This document shows positions 35,212-44,716 of a stretch of 64,000 bases of DNA, piece after piece. Both the position numbers and the translations under genes were made by a program. Below the pieces are notes generated by a model that searched no databases, had not been told where the DNA came from, and saw only the letters and a program-made list of their open reading frames with translations. Source of the DNA: an uncultured Sphaerochaeta sp. (GTDB lineage: Bacteria > Spirochaetota > Spirochaetia > Sphaerochaetales > Sphaerochaetaceae); the NCBI RefSeq assembly GCF_963666015.1, contig NZ_OY762555.1:1922001-1986000 (forward strand), read 5' to 3'. The stretch's first letter is position 1. Each line of letters begins with the position of its first letter.

Positions 35212-36434
35212 CAGCTTCTATAATCTCCATTGATCCGAACATACTCATACGAAAGATCACAGCCCCAAGCGGTGCCTTCTCCCTCTCCGTCTTTCAAGGT
35301 TGCAAGTGTCTGCACATCCCTTTCCATCAGGATTCCCTTTGCTGTGTGCTCATCAAAGGCCAAAGGAGTCCCTGCTGAGACTACCTGTATCGTCCCCTTG
35401 GAAGAGGAAAAAAAGAGGTCAACAGCAAGTGGATTGAAATCAGCTCCACTATACCCCATAGCACAGAGAATCCGTCCCCAGTTTGCATCACTGCCAAAGA
35501 AGGCTGTCTTGACCAGATTGCTGCTGATGATCGAGCGAGCGAGAACTTGGGCTGTTTCCTTGTCCTTTGCTCCCTTGACCGTTACCTCGAGGAACTTTCC
35601 AGCTCCTTCCCCATCACGAACAATTTCCTTTGCAAGTTCCTTATGCACATACAGGAATGCTTGGGTAAAGGCTTCCCACTCGCCGTGGGATGGAGAGAGT
35701 GTGCTACACCCACTCATTCCATTGGCAAGCACCAGGACAGTATCATTGGTGGAAGTATCCCCATCCACACTGATCATATTATAGGTATCTCGGATGGAGG
35801 ATCCAAGCAACTCCTGCAGAACCGCCTTATCAATGGTTGCATCAGTGGTAATGAAACTCAGCATGGTGGCCATGTTGGGATGAATCATCCCTGAGCCTTT
35901 TGCCATACCTCCGATGGTTACCTGCTTCCCATCAATCTCAAGCGAAACGGCGACTTCCTTGGTAAAGGTATCGGTAGTGAGAATAGCCTTTGCCGCTTCC
36001 TCAGCTCCCGTTCTCGAGGGATCAAGCACCTTTGCACAATCATCAATACCCTTAATAATTTTATCCATGGGCAAGGGAAGCCCGATAACACCGGTGGAAC
36101 ATACCAATACCTCCTCAGGTTGCAAACCCAAGGTTTTTGCCGTATGCAATGCCATGTCCTGAGCATCCCGCTTTCCTTGTTCTGCAGTACACGCATTGGC
36201 ATTCCCACTGTTAATCACAATAGCTTGTGCCTGTATAGAAGAGGAGACCAGCTTCTGGTCCCAGAGAACCGGGGCTGCTTTCACCAAGTTGGTAGTAAAA
36301 GATCCTGCAAAACTACAGGGAACCTCACTGTATACCAAGGCAAGGTCTTTTTTGCGTTTCTTGACACCGCAGGCTACACCATTGGCTGAAAATCCAGAGG
36401 CAGCGGTAACGCCACCGTCTACTATTTGCATCAT
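35211..36434 (-). CDS. argJ: Bifunctional ornithine acetyltransferase/N-acetylglutamate synthase
   Basis: A 407-residue ArgJ, which moves the acetyl group from acetylornithine to glutamate, making the pathway cyclic. The self-cleavage site is the Thr in MATMLSF after GGMAKGSGMIHPN; cleavage yields alpha and beta chains. Start at 36434 after AAGGAGG, with a second ATG directly following. It lies 10 bases after argC. Confidence 0.95.
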   Translation of the reverse strand: MMQIVDGGVTAASGFSANGVACGVKKRKKDLALVYSEVPCSFAGSFTTNLVKAAPVLWDQKLVSSSIQAQAIVINSGNANACTAEQGKRDAQDMALHTAKTLGLQPEEVLVCSTGVIGLPLPMDKIIKGIDDCAKVLDPSRTGAEEAAKAILTTDTFTKEVAVSLEIDGKQVTIGGMAKGSGMIHPNMATMLSFITTDATIDKAVLQELLGSSIRDTYNMISVDGDTSTNDTVLVLANGMSGCSTLSPSHGEWEAFTQAFLYVHKELAKEIVRDGEGAGKFLEVTVKGAKDKETAQVLARSIISSNLVKTAFFGSDANWGRILCAMGYSGADFNPLAVDLFFSSSKGTIQVVSAGTPLAFDEHTAKGILMERDVQTLATLKDGEGEGTAWGCDLSYEYVRINGDYRS

Positions 36435-36444
36435 ATGTTCCTCC

Positions 36445-37485
36445 TTACAGGGGGCTGGCAACCGTGGAGGCAAGACCAGTCTCTTCTCCCAGGTTGCACC
36501 GGATATTCATATTCTGCACGGCTTGGCCGGCAGCTCCTTTGACCAGGTTGTCGATCGCTCCGACTGCAATAACACGTTTGGTTCGCTCATCAACCTTCCA
36601 GCCGATGGCGCACATGTTAGTATTCTTCACAAATCGGGTCTCAGGAAGAGATGAGCCCATCAAACGGACAAACCTCTCGTCAGCGTACCACTTCTGGTAT
36701 GCCGAAGTTACCTCTGCTTCACTGACCCCATCTTTCAGATTGGCATAACAGGTAGAGAGAATCCCGCGGTGCATGGGAACCAAGTGAGGAGTGAACTGCA
36801 CTATAAGCTCACTACCGCTCAGCTCGCTCAACTCCTGTTCAATTTCCGGGGTATGGCGGTGATTCGTCACCCCGTATGCCTTGTATGACTCGTTGACCTC
36901 ACAAAAGAGTGAGCCCAGCTTCTCAGAGCGACCGGCACCACTGACGCCACTGGCGCTGTCTATGATCAGGGAAGCTGGATCTACCAGGTTTTCACCTACC
37001 AAGGGAGCCAAGGTGAGAATACTGCAGGTGGTATAGCAACCAGGGTTGGCAATCAGGTTTGCTGTTTCAATGTGCTCACGATGCAGTTCACACAGCCCAT
37101 AGACAGCCTCACTGAGCAAATGCTTGCTCCCGTGGCTTGTCTTGTACCAAGCTTCATAGACACTGCTGTCACTGAGTCGATAATCGGCACCAAGATCGAT
37201 AATAATACAGCGCTCCAGAATCTCCCGGGTTACCTTATGGCTCGCCATCCCGTGGGGAAGGGCAAGGAACAACACAGAACACCGCTTGCTCGCTTCCTCA
37301 ATATCTTCCTCTTCCAGCACCAAATCACACCCTCCCTCAAGAGAGGGATATATCTCACTGAAACGCTTTCCGCTGTAGGAGTGTGAGGCAAGGTAGGTAA
37401 TCTCCACAGACGGATGATTCACTAAAAGGGTAACTAATTGTGACCCTGCATAGCCTGTGGCACCAATGACTCCAACTTGTAGCAT
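36445..37485 (-). CDS. argC: N-acetyl-gamma-glutamyl-phosphate reductase
   Basis: A 346-residue NADPH-dependent reductase, second reductive step of arginine synthesis. The nucleotide motif is GVIGATGYAGSQL, the catalytic cysteine is in ANPGCYTT near residue 155, and HRHTPEIEQEL follows. Start at 37485 after GGAGG. First gene of argCJBD. Confidence 0.95.
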   Translation of the reverse strand: MLQVGVIGATGYAGSQLVTLLVNHPSVEITYLASHSYSGKRFSEIYPSLEGGCDLVLEEEDIEEASKRCSVLFLALPHGMASHKVTREILERCIIIDLGADYRLSDSSVYEAWYKTSHGSKHLLSEAVYGLCELHREHIETANLIANPGCYTTCSILTLAPLVGENLVDPASLIIDSASGVSGAGRSEKLGSLFCEVNESYKAYGVTNHRHTPEIEQELSELSGSELIVQFTPHLVPMHRGILSTCYANLKDGVSEAEVTSAYQKWYADERFVRLMGSSLPETRFVKNTNMCAIGWKVDERTKRVIAVGAIDNLVKGAAGQAVQNMNIRCNLGEETGLASTVASPL

Positions 37486-37500
37486 ACGTTCCTCCAAAAA

Positions 37501-37582
37501 CTTGATATTAGTATAATTATACAAAAATATTCGATTATGACCAGACTATTTGCATATATTTTCACATATTTATGTATAAATA
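37501..37582 (-). promoter_or_regulatory. AT-rich promoter region of the arg operon
   Basis: On the minus strand a TATAAT lies within a perfect palindrome GTATAATTATAC (37511-37522), upstream of argC. No good -35 pairs with it. Loosely ARG-box-like stretches (TGCATATATTTTCA) occur further up, but match is too weak to call a site. Confidence 0.35.
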
Positions 37583-38269
37583 TTAATTAAACCAATACAC
37601 CAACTCTGAAGAAAATACCAATCCAAGCTTTTTTTGAAGAGAAAGAGAGGCTTTGTTTGCCACCTCAATGTGGCAATATGGTATAGTTCCTTGAGCGAGC
37701 AACCTATTGATATATGCTCTCTCCAATGCTTCCCCCACATGCCTCCTCCGGTACTGAGGTAACACTTCCAAGAGACCCATTGCACACTCGACATGCCTGC
37801 CCATAAACCCAGCTAGATTGCCATCAACCTCTGCAGCGGTCATGACCCCTGCCTCATATCGTTCACGGATATACGCTTCATCGCCATGTTTGTAGTGATG
37901 CAACACCACAGAAAGGTCTTTCTCCTCAAGAGGGCGGATGCGGATAGACTCATTTTGGGCAAGTGGTTGTGCCAGAGGATACACAGCTTGGACACACTCC
38001 AGGGAAACAGTAAGACCTCTCTTCCTAAGTGCAGGAACAAGTGGTCCGGTATGCACTGAGATGGGGTCCTTGTAATGAGAGAGCTCTTCAGCAAAGGTAT
38101 CTGCCGCTGCTGGGTTGAACAACGCCACCGCATAGGTTGCATCTTTAACATGGAGCAATATTCCATCTTCATCTGCAATGAGGACTTCTGCTATACCTTC
38201 TTCCAATGGTTCGATCAAATCGATATAGGTAGTGCTCCCCTTCCTGGAGAGTGTCTTGATTACATCCAT
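37583..38269 (-). CDS. GNAT acetyltransferase (FR47-like)
   Basis: A 228-residue protein. The C-terminal GNAT domain (about 105-228) has the acetyl-CoA loop YRRRHVGEAL and a late NKASLSLQKKLGL. The N-terminal half is less conserved, as in FR47-type or double-GNAT proteins. Substrate unknown. It stands between argC and a membrane protein gene on the same strand. Confidence 0.75.
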   Translation of the reverse strand: MDVIKTLSRKGSTTYIDLIEPLEEGIAEVLIADEDGILLHVKDATYAVALFNPAAADTFAEELSHYKDPISVHTGPLVPALRKRGLTVSLECVQAVYPLAQPLAQNESIRIRPLEEKDLSVVLHHYKHGDEAYIRERYEAGVMTAAEVDGNLAGFMGRHVECAMGLLEVLPQYRRRHVGEALERAYINRLLAQGTIPYCHIEVANKASLSLQKKLGLVFSSELVYWFN

Positions 38270-38299
38270 AGCCTACTGTAACGCAAGATGGCCCTGCTG

Positions 38300-38671
38300 T
38301 CAGTGTTGCAGGCTGTTGATTCCATGAAATGCCAATCCTATGAGACTTAGATTATAGAGAATCAGAATGAACCCAGCAAAAAAGGGACTCGGACCCCTGA
38401 GTGCCATCAGGATAAAGAGCGTAACAAGCATCAAAGGAAGAAAAATGAACAGCAACGTGGCAGGAATCCTTCTTGCCATGGTTCCGATGGTAAGGGAGAG
38501 GGCCCCAACACAGGCTACCAAACCAAGCTCAGCGGTAAGCAGGTAATCAAAGAGGAATTCTCCAGAAACCAACAAGGAAAACAGCGCAAGCAACAAGGGG
38601 GAAATGAGCAATACAAGGAGTATTGCGGTTCCTACGACCATCAGGATCGCACTGGGTGAGCGTTCTCTCAT
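38300..38671 (-). CDS. Small membrane protein of unknown function
   Basis: A 123-residue protein with about four hydrophobic helices covering most of its length. It overlaps the end of the cytidylate kinase-like gene by four bases (ATGA), so translation is coupled. I recognise no family. Confidence 0.6.
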   Translation of the reverse strand: MRERSPSAILMVVGTAILLVLLISPLLLALFSLLVSGEFLFDYLLTAELGLVACVGALSLTIGTMARRIPATLLFIFLPLMLVTLFILMALRGPSPFFAGFILILYNLSLIGLAFHGINSLQH

Positions 38672-39321
38672 CTTGCCTCTCTGCCAAGCATCTTCTCAAC
38701 AAGTTTGAGCAGTACATCGTCAACCACAAGATCTGCTCGGCTGGTTTTGGCATCTATTCGTGGCCGTTTCATCAATTGCTGATAGGCATCTGCAATCCAA
38801 AGCGTCGCTGTCTCCGGTGGAACAATACCGGTATCAATGACCAAATCAAAGAGAGAAACATCGCGTTGATTATACTGCAAGTCGGACTGGACAAAGGATG
38901 TCCTCACCAGTTCCTGGTCAATGAGTGCTTTCCTTGCCTGCTCTTCAGTCCCACCCCGCTCTTTCTGTTTCCTCTGAACCCTCACCTCAAGCGGAGCCTT
39001 GATCCGTACATTCAGGACATCGGTATAGCCTTGCAGGAGACCAAACCCTCCTCGCCCAAGCATGACAACATCGCCGACTTTGGCAAATGCACGCATGACT
39101 GCAAGGAGAAAATCCACAGTTCGATAGCGGTGCTGGTCGAACCGTTCCCAGAATGTGGGCAGACTGTCATAAACTTCGTCAAACCCACTGAAGCCATACT
39201 CATGCATGACTTTCTCAATATCTTGCTTATCCACGAAGGAAAGCCCCAGTTGCTCGGCCACTTGCTTGGCAATAAAGGTTCCTTCACTGCCAATCTGTCG
39301 GGAAATAGTTATGACTCCCAT
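38668..39321 (-). CDS. Cytidylate kinase-like family protein
   Basis: A 217-residue P-loop kinase of the cytidylate-kinase-like group found beside membrane proteins in many anaerobes. The start ISRQIGSEGTFIAKQVAEQL replaces the classic Walker A, as is usual in this group, and VMLGRGGFGLL is conserved. The true substrate is not known and it is not the main Cmk. ATG 39321 follows GGAGG. Confidence 0.8.
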   Translation of the reverse strand: MGVITISRQIGSEGTFIAKQVAEQLGLSFVDKQDIEKVMHEYGFSGFDEVYDSLPTFWERFDQHRYRTVDFLLAVMRAFAKVGDVVMLGRGGFGLLQGYTDVLNVRIKAPLEVRVQRKQKERGGTEEQARKALIDQELVRTSFVQSDLQYNQRDVSLFDLVIDTGIVPPETATLWIADAYQQLMKRPRIDAKTSRADLVVDDVLLKLVEKMLGREAR

Positions 39322-39382
39322 AAGCACCTCCTCTGGTAATTTCATGGTAAGTCAGTACCTTTGTGCTGTCAAGGAATGGCCC

Positions 39383-41389
39383 TTAAAGCTGGTTATAAGA
39401 GAGAGCAAGTACCTGCTCTATAAAGAGTTTAGCGAGCAACGGATCAAACTGGGTTCCAGCGCATTTTTTAATCTCCTTGGCCGCTTCACCGGCGGAGACT
39501 GCCTTGCGATAAGTTCTCTCACTGGTCATCGCATCAAAGGCATCAGTAATCGCAATCATCCTGGATTGCAAGGGAATTGACTCTCCACGTATGGCCTTGG
39601 GATATCCAGTCCCATCAAAATGCTCATGATGGGCAAGAACATAGGGCGCAAAAGCCTGCATATCCTCTACTGAGCTGAGTATACGGAAGCCGATCTCGGC
39701 ATGTCGTTTCATCTCCTCCCATTCCAGAGGAGACAATTTACCATCCTTGTTGAGGATGTTTTCAGCAATAGCAATTTTGCCGATATCATGCAAAAGACCT
39801 ACAAGGCGGAGCTCGTTACACAATCGCTCACTGAGACCATAGGCTCTTCCCAGTTGCTCACTGAGTTCGCTTACTCGCCTTGAATGAGCCTCTTCCCGTT
39901 TATTTTTCTCATGAAGGGTGTTGATGATGGCATAGACCGCTTTCCCCTGCATCTGGTGACTATCGAGCAATTTCTGGGTGGCAAGGTGTTTCTCAGCCAA
40001 CTTCACTGCCTCATTCAAGTCAAACGAGGCATCCTCCACGACATAGAGCCCAAAACTGATTGAGGGAGCAACAGCATCCATTACCCTGAATGTTGATACT
40101 TTCTCTGCCACATCCTCGAGATAGGGCTCACACTCCTTTGCTGAATATCCAGACAGTAAAAGTGCAAACTCATCGCCCCCTACCCTGAAAAGGTTTGGAC
40201 AATCAGGGAAGGTTTCCCTCAAAAGGGTAGCAACCTGTTTAAGGATTCTGTTCCCTTGCTCCCGCCCGAAGGCCTCGTTGATGATCCTGAGACGATTCAT
40301 ATCGGCAAATACCACACACAAGGGGAGATTTCCCTCAAGGGATATGCTGCTGATAACCCGCTCGAATTCTACCCGATCATAAAGATCGGTGAGTGCATCA
40401 TGGGTAGAGACATACAGAATCCTCTTCTCCGCCAGCTTTCTCTTGGTGATATCGACAGTCATGCAGAGACTGTTTCTATCAACTAACGCATCATCAGGAA
40501 ATACACAGAGGGAAAGACTGGCCCAGATGGTTGATCCATCCTTCTTCAAGAAACGCTTATCGAGGGTAAAGGAATCCTCTTCCCCAGTGAACATCTTCTG
40601 CGTGATTTGGTTACTCATCTGTACATCCTCAGGATGCGAGAATTCTGCCCATGTATGACCAAGCATCTCCTCTCTGGTATATCCCAAGATATCTAAATAA
40701 CTCTGGTTGATACTTTGAATCTTCCCTGTTCTGAGATTGGTAAGAGACATCCCGATCGGTGCTTTTTCGAAGATGGTCTTGAATTGATGTTCGCTTTTTC
40801 TCAGTGAAGCAATATCTTCCACACGGTAGACCTGGCTGAAGAGAAGGAGACAAAGCAAGTATGTTCCAATAGGATAGAAAACAAGAATGGGAAGTGTCAT
40901 TACCGAGAATACTTGGCCTCGCACCGAGAAAGGCAGGAGGAACATGCACAAAAGCATAATGATGTGATCAAAAAGGCCCAAAAGATAGAATTCAATATTG
41001 ATATGGCTACGTTTCTCGAGAACCAATGCATAACGGAAATGATGCCAAAGAACTCCAATAATCGTACTGGTTATAATCGTCGCCAAACCAGCATAGACAC
41101 CACTTCCACCACTGAGAATCCTATAAGTAGCCATCAAAGAACTTCCGATGACGGTGGGGATCACCCCAAACACCATGCCTGAAACAACAATGAGAATTGA
41201 ACGAGAATCGAAAACAACGCCTTTCTCAAGAATGAACGGGTTAAGCATCACCAAAATCCCAACCACACCGATAACGACCCCGATCACAATATGATATGAG
41301 TACATTTTTGTTGGGTTTCTAAATGGATAGGTAGTAAAAAACACACTGAGGGTTAAGAGCATGGCAATGTTGAATAATACATTGACCAT
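39383..41389 (-). CDS. 5TM(LytS-type)-PAS-GGDEF-HD-GYP protein
   Basis: A 668-residue membrane protein. The N-terminal 5-6 helices resemble the 5TMR-LYT sensor (GVIPTVIGSSLMATYRILSGG). A PAS domain (about 205-320), GGDEF (about 325-490; RVGGDEF near 405, no RxxD I-site) and HD-GYP (about 500-665; HDIGK near 533, HHEHFDGTGYP near 586) follow. All catalytic motifs are intact, so it may make and break c-di-GMP. ATG 41389 shares a base with the TAA of the upstream cyclase gene (TAATG), indicating coupled translation. Confidence 0.88.
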   Translation of the reverse strand: MVNVLFNIAMLLTLSVFFTTYPFRNPTKMYSYHIVIGVVIGVVGILVMLNPFILEKGVVFDSRSILIVVSGMVFGVIPTVIGSSLMATYRILSGGSGVYAGLATIITSTIIGVLWHHFRYALVLEKRSHINIEFYLLGLFDHIIMLLCMFLLPFSVRGQVFSVMTLPILVFYPIGTYLLCLLLFSQVYRVEDIASLRKSEHQFKTIFEKAPIGMSLTNLRTGKIQSINQSYLDILGYTREEMLGHTWAEFSHPEDVQMSNQITQKMFTGEEDSFTLDKRFLKKDGSTIWASLSLCVFPDDALVDRNSLCMTVDITKRKLAEKRILYVSTHDALTDLYDRVEFERVISSISLEGNLPLCVVFADMNRLRIINEAFGREQGNRILKQVATLLRETFPDCPNLFRVGGDEFALLLSGYSAKECEPYLEDVAEKVSTFRVMDAVAPSISFGLYVVEDASFDLNEAVKLAEKHLATQKLLDSHQMQGKAVYAIINTLHEKNKREEAHSRRVSELSEQLGRAYGLSERLCNELRLVGLLHDIGKIAIAENILNKDGKLSPLEWEEMKRHAEIGFRILSSVEDMQAFAPYVLAHHEHFDGTGYPKAIRGESIPLQSRMIAITDAFDAMTSERTYRKAVSAGEAAKEIKKCAGTQFDPLLAKLFIEQVLALSYNQL

Positions 41390-42342
41390 TATGATTCCCT
41401 CATGAAGGGGGTAAAGAGACACACGTGGTTCCTTCCCGACTCTTTTGCTTTGTATAGGGCAATATCAGCTTTGCTGATCAGGGAGGAGGAAGACAGATCA
41501 GGGCCTTCTACCTGGGCAACACCGATTGAAATATGAATATTCAATGTAAGATCCTGGAAGAAGAATGCCTCTGAAGCAACCCTCATTCTCAGCTCCTCAG
41601 CGATTTGCACCGCCTCCTCATCACTCTTATTTGTCACCGCGATGACAAACTCATCTCCACCGTATCGTGCAATTGCCTTGCTGTGTTTGATAACCTCTTT
41701 GGCACGGACTGCAAATTCCTGAAGCACCGCGTCCCCTGCCAGGTGACCGTGGGTGTCATTGATCTCCTTGAAGTGGTCGATATCACAGATCAGGATGTGG
41801 GCTTTCCCCGCTTCCTGCAGATGCAGGGAAACACGTTGCAGGAAGTATCGACGATTATACAAACCGGTAAGTGGATCTACATTGGAGAGATCCCTGAGTT
41901 GTTTATGGAGGTTCCTTCTTTCAGTGATATTGATGATCATCACTGTCACCGCCCGTTGTCCTTGATACGGTTTCTCCAACGGATACATCCTAGCCTCAAA
42001 CCACTGATTTCCACCAGGTCCATTCTTGGTGGTTAGGGTTACATCCTCGGTTTCCAGTTGATAGTCGAAGGAGTTGAGCATTCCTGATTCCAGGGTATGG
42101 TGTACTTGGTCCATGAAAAAGTCGGCAAAAGCCTTGGGCATAAAGGAGTAGATGTTCTTTCCCTTGAGGGGAAGTCCATCATCATAGAGAGAGCGTTCCG
42201 TTCCTCCGAGTACTTCAAGATACGTTCCATCCTCACCCACGACAATAAATGGATCTGGAATGGTGTTGAACAACGACCTTGAGATGTCATCAAGTAGAGG
42301 AATACTCTGTTCTAGTTGCTCCTTCGTTTTCATACTCCTCAT
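41389..42342 (-). CDS. PAS-GGDEF diguanylate cyclase
   Basis: A roughly 317-residue soluble protein: PAS domain (about 25-140) and GGDEF domain (about 145-315) with RYGGDEF and no RxxD I-site. The start is unclear: ATG 42342 lacks a ribosome-binding site, and ATG 42333 has GAGGAG only one base away. It is translationally coupled to the GGDEF-HD-GYP gene, so maker and breaker are expressed together. Confidence 0.82.
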   Translation of the reverse strand: MRSMKTKEQLEQSIPLLDDISRSLFNTIPDPFIVVGEDGTYLEVLGGTERSLYDDGLPLKGKNIYSFMPKAFADFFMDQVHHTLESGMLNSFDYQLETEDVTLTTKNGPGGNQWFEARMYPLEKPYQGQRAVTVMIINITERRNLHKQLRDLSNVDPLTGLYNRRYFLQRVSLHLQEAGKAHILICDIDHFKEINDTHGHLAGDAVLQEFAVRAKEVIKHSKAIARYGGDEFVIAVTNKSDEEAVQIAEELRMRVASEAFFFQDLTLNIHISIGVAQVEGPDLSSSSLISKADIALYKAKESGRNHVCLFTPFMRES

Positions 42343-42407
42343 GGTAGTGTGCAAAGCGAAGGAATTCAATTGGCTTGTACGATAAATTGCATGAAAGAAG
42401 ACAAAGG

Positions 42408-42439
42408 GGGGGCTTCCCGACACAACTCAGAAAGCCCCC
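42408..42439 (-). terminator. Terminator of glnN
   Basis: GGGGGCTT/AAGCCCCC stem with a 16-nt loop, about 20 bases after the glnN stop, followed on the minus strand by CCCTTTGTCTTCTTTC. Confidence 0.7.
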
Positions 42440-42460
42440 AGAGCGAAGCAACACAACGTA

Positions 42461-44554
42461 TTACACTGAATACAGAAGTGACTCGTAGGTAGGAATCGGC
42501 CAATACTGTTGGTCGGTGAGGAGCTCGGCAGTATCACACAGGGAGCGGACCTGTGCCATCTGGGAGAGGACCGTATCATGATAGAAGTGGCTCTCACTGC
42601 TTATATCTTCCACCATCCTCGCTTCCAGAAGCTGCTGCTCCAGCAGTGACACTTCCTTATCCAAACCATCAGCAAGATTACTCAGCTCAGTGATTAACCC
42701 AGCCTCGTAGGAAAGGGGGAGAGAGGAGACTGCTGCTTTTTTATCCAGGAAGCTCTTTGCCAATATCCCGCTGAATGCACTCAATGCAGGGAGCACTTGC
42801 TTTCTCATCATATCGACAAGTGTAAGTGCTTCGATATTGATCGTCTTACAGTAGTTTTCCAGGACGATTTCATACCGGCTATGCATCTCTGAGGAGGAGA
42901 GTACCCCGAACTTCTCAAAAAGCGCGATGTTTTTCGCATGGATGAAGGTAGGAAGGGCTTCGGGGGTGCTAACCAGATTCAACAACCCTCGCTTATTTGC
43001 CTCATCAACCCACTCAGGTGCATAGTTGTTGCCATTGAACACGATTCTTCGATGTTTACTGTAGGTCTCTTTCACCAATGTAGAGAGGTCACAGGCAAAA
43101 TCCTTGGACTTCTCCAACTGGCTGGCAAAACGGGAAAGTTGCTCTGCAATAATCGTATTCAAGACAAAGTTGGGACCGGAGACCGAGAACGAGGAGCCAA
43201 GCATACGGAACTCGAACTTGTTGCCGGTAAAGGCAAACGGACTGGTACGGTTTCGGTCGGTGGTATCCTTGGGGAATGGCGGAAGGAGATTTACGCCGAG
43301 GAGCATGGAGGATCTCTCCTTGTTCGGACAATCAGTTCCATCAGCAAGGGAATCGAGGATCTCTGTCAGTTCCTCCCCAAGGAACATGCTGACAATGGCC
43401 GGCGGGGCTTCGTTTGCACCGAGGCGGTGGTCATTCCCTGCACTGGCTACCGAAACACGAAGCAGGTCCTGGTACTCATCCACAGCCGCGATTACCGCGA
43501 CAAGGAAGAGGAGAAACTGTGCATTGTCCTTGGGGTTGTCTCCCGGTTCCAGAAGATTCAGTCCCGTGTCGGTCGAAATTGACCAGTTGTTATGCTTACC
43601 AGAACCATTCACCCCAGCAAACGGTTTCTCATGCAGCAAACAAACAAGACCATGCTTGTCAGCGATCTTCTTCATCATCTCCATGGTCAGCTGGTTCTGG
43701 TCGACGGCAAGGTTGCTTGTGGTAAAGACTGGAGCAAGCTCATGCTGGCTGGGAGCGACCTCGTTATGCTCGGTCTTTGCAAAGATGCCAAGCTTCCAAA
43801 GCTCCTCATCCAGTTCCTGCATGAAGGCAGAGACACGACTCTTGAGATTGCCGAAGTAGTGGTCCTCCAACTCCTGTCCCTTGGGTGGACGAGCCCCTAC
43901 AAGGGTACGTCCGGTGTGAATCAAGTCCTTACGCTGTAAGTAAAGATCCTTATCCACCAAGAAGTACTCCTGCTCTGGTCCTACAGTGGTCACAACGCGC
44001 TTCACATCACTCCGTCCAAAAAGCTTCAGAATTCTGATTGCCTCTCGGCTAATGACTTCCATGGAACGAAGCAAGGGAGTCTTCTTATCCAACACTTCAC
44101 CACTATAGGAACAAAATGCTGTAGGGATACAGAGCGTATTTTCCTTGATGAAGGCATAGCTGGAAGGGTCCCAGGCAGTATACCCACGGGCTTCAAAGGT
44201 TGCCCTAAGGCCACCGGAAGGAAATGAGGATGCATCAGGCTCTCCCTTGATCAACTCCTTTCCACTGAACTCCATGAGAGCAGTGCCTTCAGAGGAAGGG
44301 ACCAAAAAACTTTCATGCTTCTCTGCGGTGATGCTGGTCATGGGCTGGAACCAGTGACAGTAATGGGTGGCCCCTTCAGCCATAGCCCACTCCTTCATGG
44401 CATGGGCAACCTGGTTGGCAATCTCCAGATTCAGTTCCTTTCCAACCCTGATGGTCTCTTTCAGCTGGCGATAGGTGTCCTTAGACAGATACTCCCTCAT
44501 CTTCTCGTCCCCAAACACCATACTCCCAAAATACTGATCTGCTCGCTCTTTCAT
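42461..44554 (-). CDS. glnN: Glutamine synthetase type III
   Basis: A 697-residue GlnN-type synthetase that makes glutamine from glutamate, ammonia and ATP. The length matches type III. Motifs include TVGPEQEYFLVD, GVNGSGKHNNWSIST, AGNDHRLGANEAPPAI and GNNYAPEW. The start at 44554 follows GGAGG. The reading frame stays open upstream, but that part reads through a leader terminator and is not coding. A second, type I synthetase (50793) lies nearby, so the cell has two. Expression probably depends on antitermination at the leader hairpin. Confidence 0.95.
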   Translation of the reverse strand: MKERADQYFGSMVFGDEKMREYLSKDTYRQLKETIRVGKELNLEIANQVAHAMKEWAMAEGATHYCHWFQPMTSITAEKHESFLVPSSEGTALMEFSGKELIKGEPDASSFPSGGLRATFEARGYTAWDPSSYAFIKENTLCIPTAFCSYSGEVLDKKTPLLRSMEVISREAIRILKLFGRSDVKRVVTTVGPEQEYFLVDKDLYLQRKDLIHTGRTLVGARPPKGQELEDHYFGNLKSRVSAFMQELDEELWKLGIFAKTEHNEVAPSQHELAPVFTTSNLAVDQNQLTMEMMKKIADKHGLVCLLHEKPFAGVNGSGKHNNWSISTDTGLNLLEPGDNPKDNAQFLLFLVAVIAAVDEYQDLLRVSVASAGNDHRLGANEAPPAIVSMFLGEELTEILDSLADGTDCPNKERSSMLLGVNLLPPFPKDTTDRNRTSPFAFTGNKFEFRMLGSSFSVSGPNFVLNTIIAEQLSRFASQLEKSKDFACDLSTLVKETYSKHRRIVFNGNNYAPEWVDEANKRGLLNLVSTPEALPTFIHAKNIALFEKFGVLSSSEMHSRYEIVLENYCKTINIEALTLVDMMRKQVLPALSAFSGILAKSFLDKKAAVSSLPLSYEAGLITELSNLADGLDKEVSLLEQQLLEARMVEDISSESHFYHDTVLSQMAQVRSLCDTAELLTDQQYWPIPTYESLLYSV

Positions 44555-44675
44555 ACGGTTCCTCCAACTCTGAAATTCACAAACGGGGTCTTCGGCGGCC
44601 AGGGCGCTTTGCCTGAGACATCGCCCCGACTGCCCACTTGCCCCAATCCGACAAGAATCCTTCTGCCGGAAACGC
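44555..44675 (-). promoter_or_regulatory. GC-rich, probably structured glnN leader
   Basis: The 120 bases between the leader terminator and the glnN start have no promoter-like hexamers and are unusually GC-rich. On the minus strand a hairpin TCCGGCA/TGTCGGA comes first, then GGGCG/CGCCC around TCTCAGGCAAA. TCTCAGGCAAA recalls the glycine-riboswitch core, but the rest of that aptamer is not in the right order. This is a structured 5' UTR of unknown role. Confidence 0.4.
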
Positions 44676-44716
44676 AAAAAAAGGCGCTGTAGCCCAAACT
44701 GGACCACAGCGCCTTT
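44676..44716 (-). terminator. Leader terminator/attenuator upstream of glnN
   Basis: On the minus strand AAAGGCGCTGT pairs with ACAGCGCCTTT around a 15-nt loop and runs into seven T. It lies 120 bases before glnN and also serves as an end for the HAD gene. No promoter is evident downstream, so glnN appears to be read through it. Confidence 0.88.

Noticed and set aside
37540..37582. ArgR box upstream of argC
   Set aside because: TGCATATATTTTCA fits the ARG box only with several mismatches in an AT-rich region; no argR is in the window.
44555..44675. Glycine riboswitch before glnN
   Set aside because: Single words match, but the order and flanking helices of the aptamer are not present and glnN is not a usual target.
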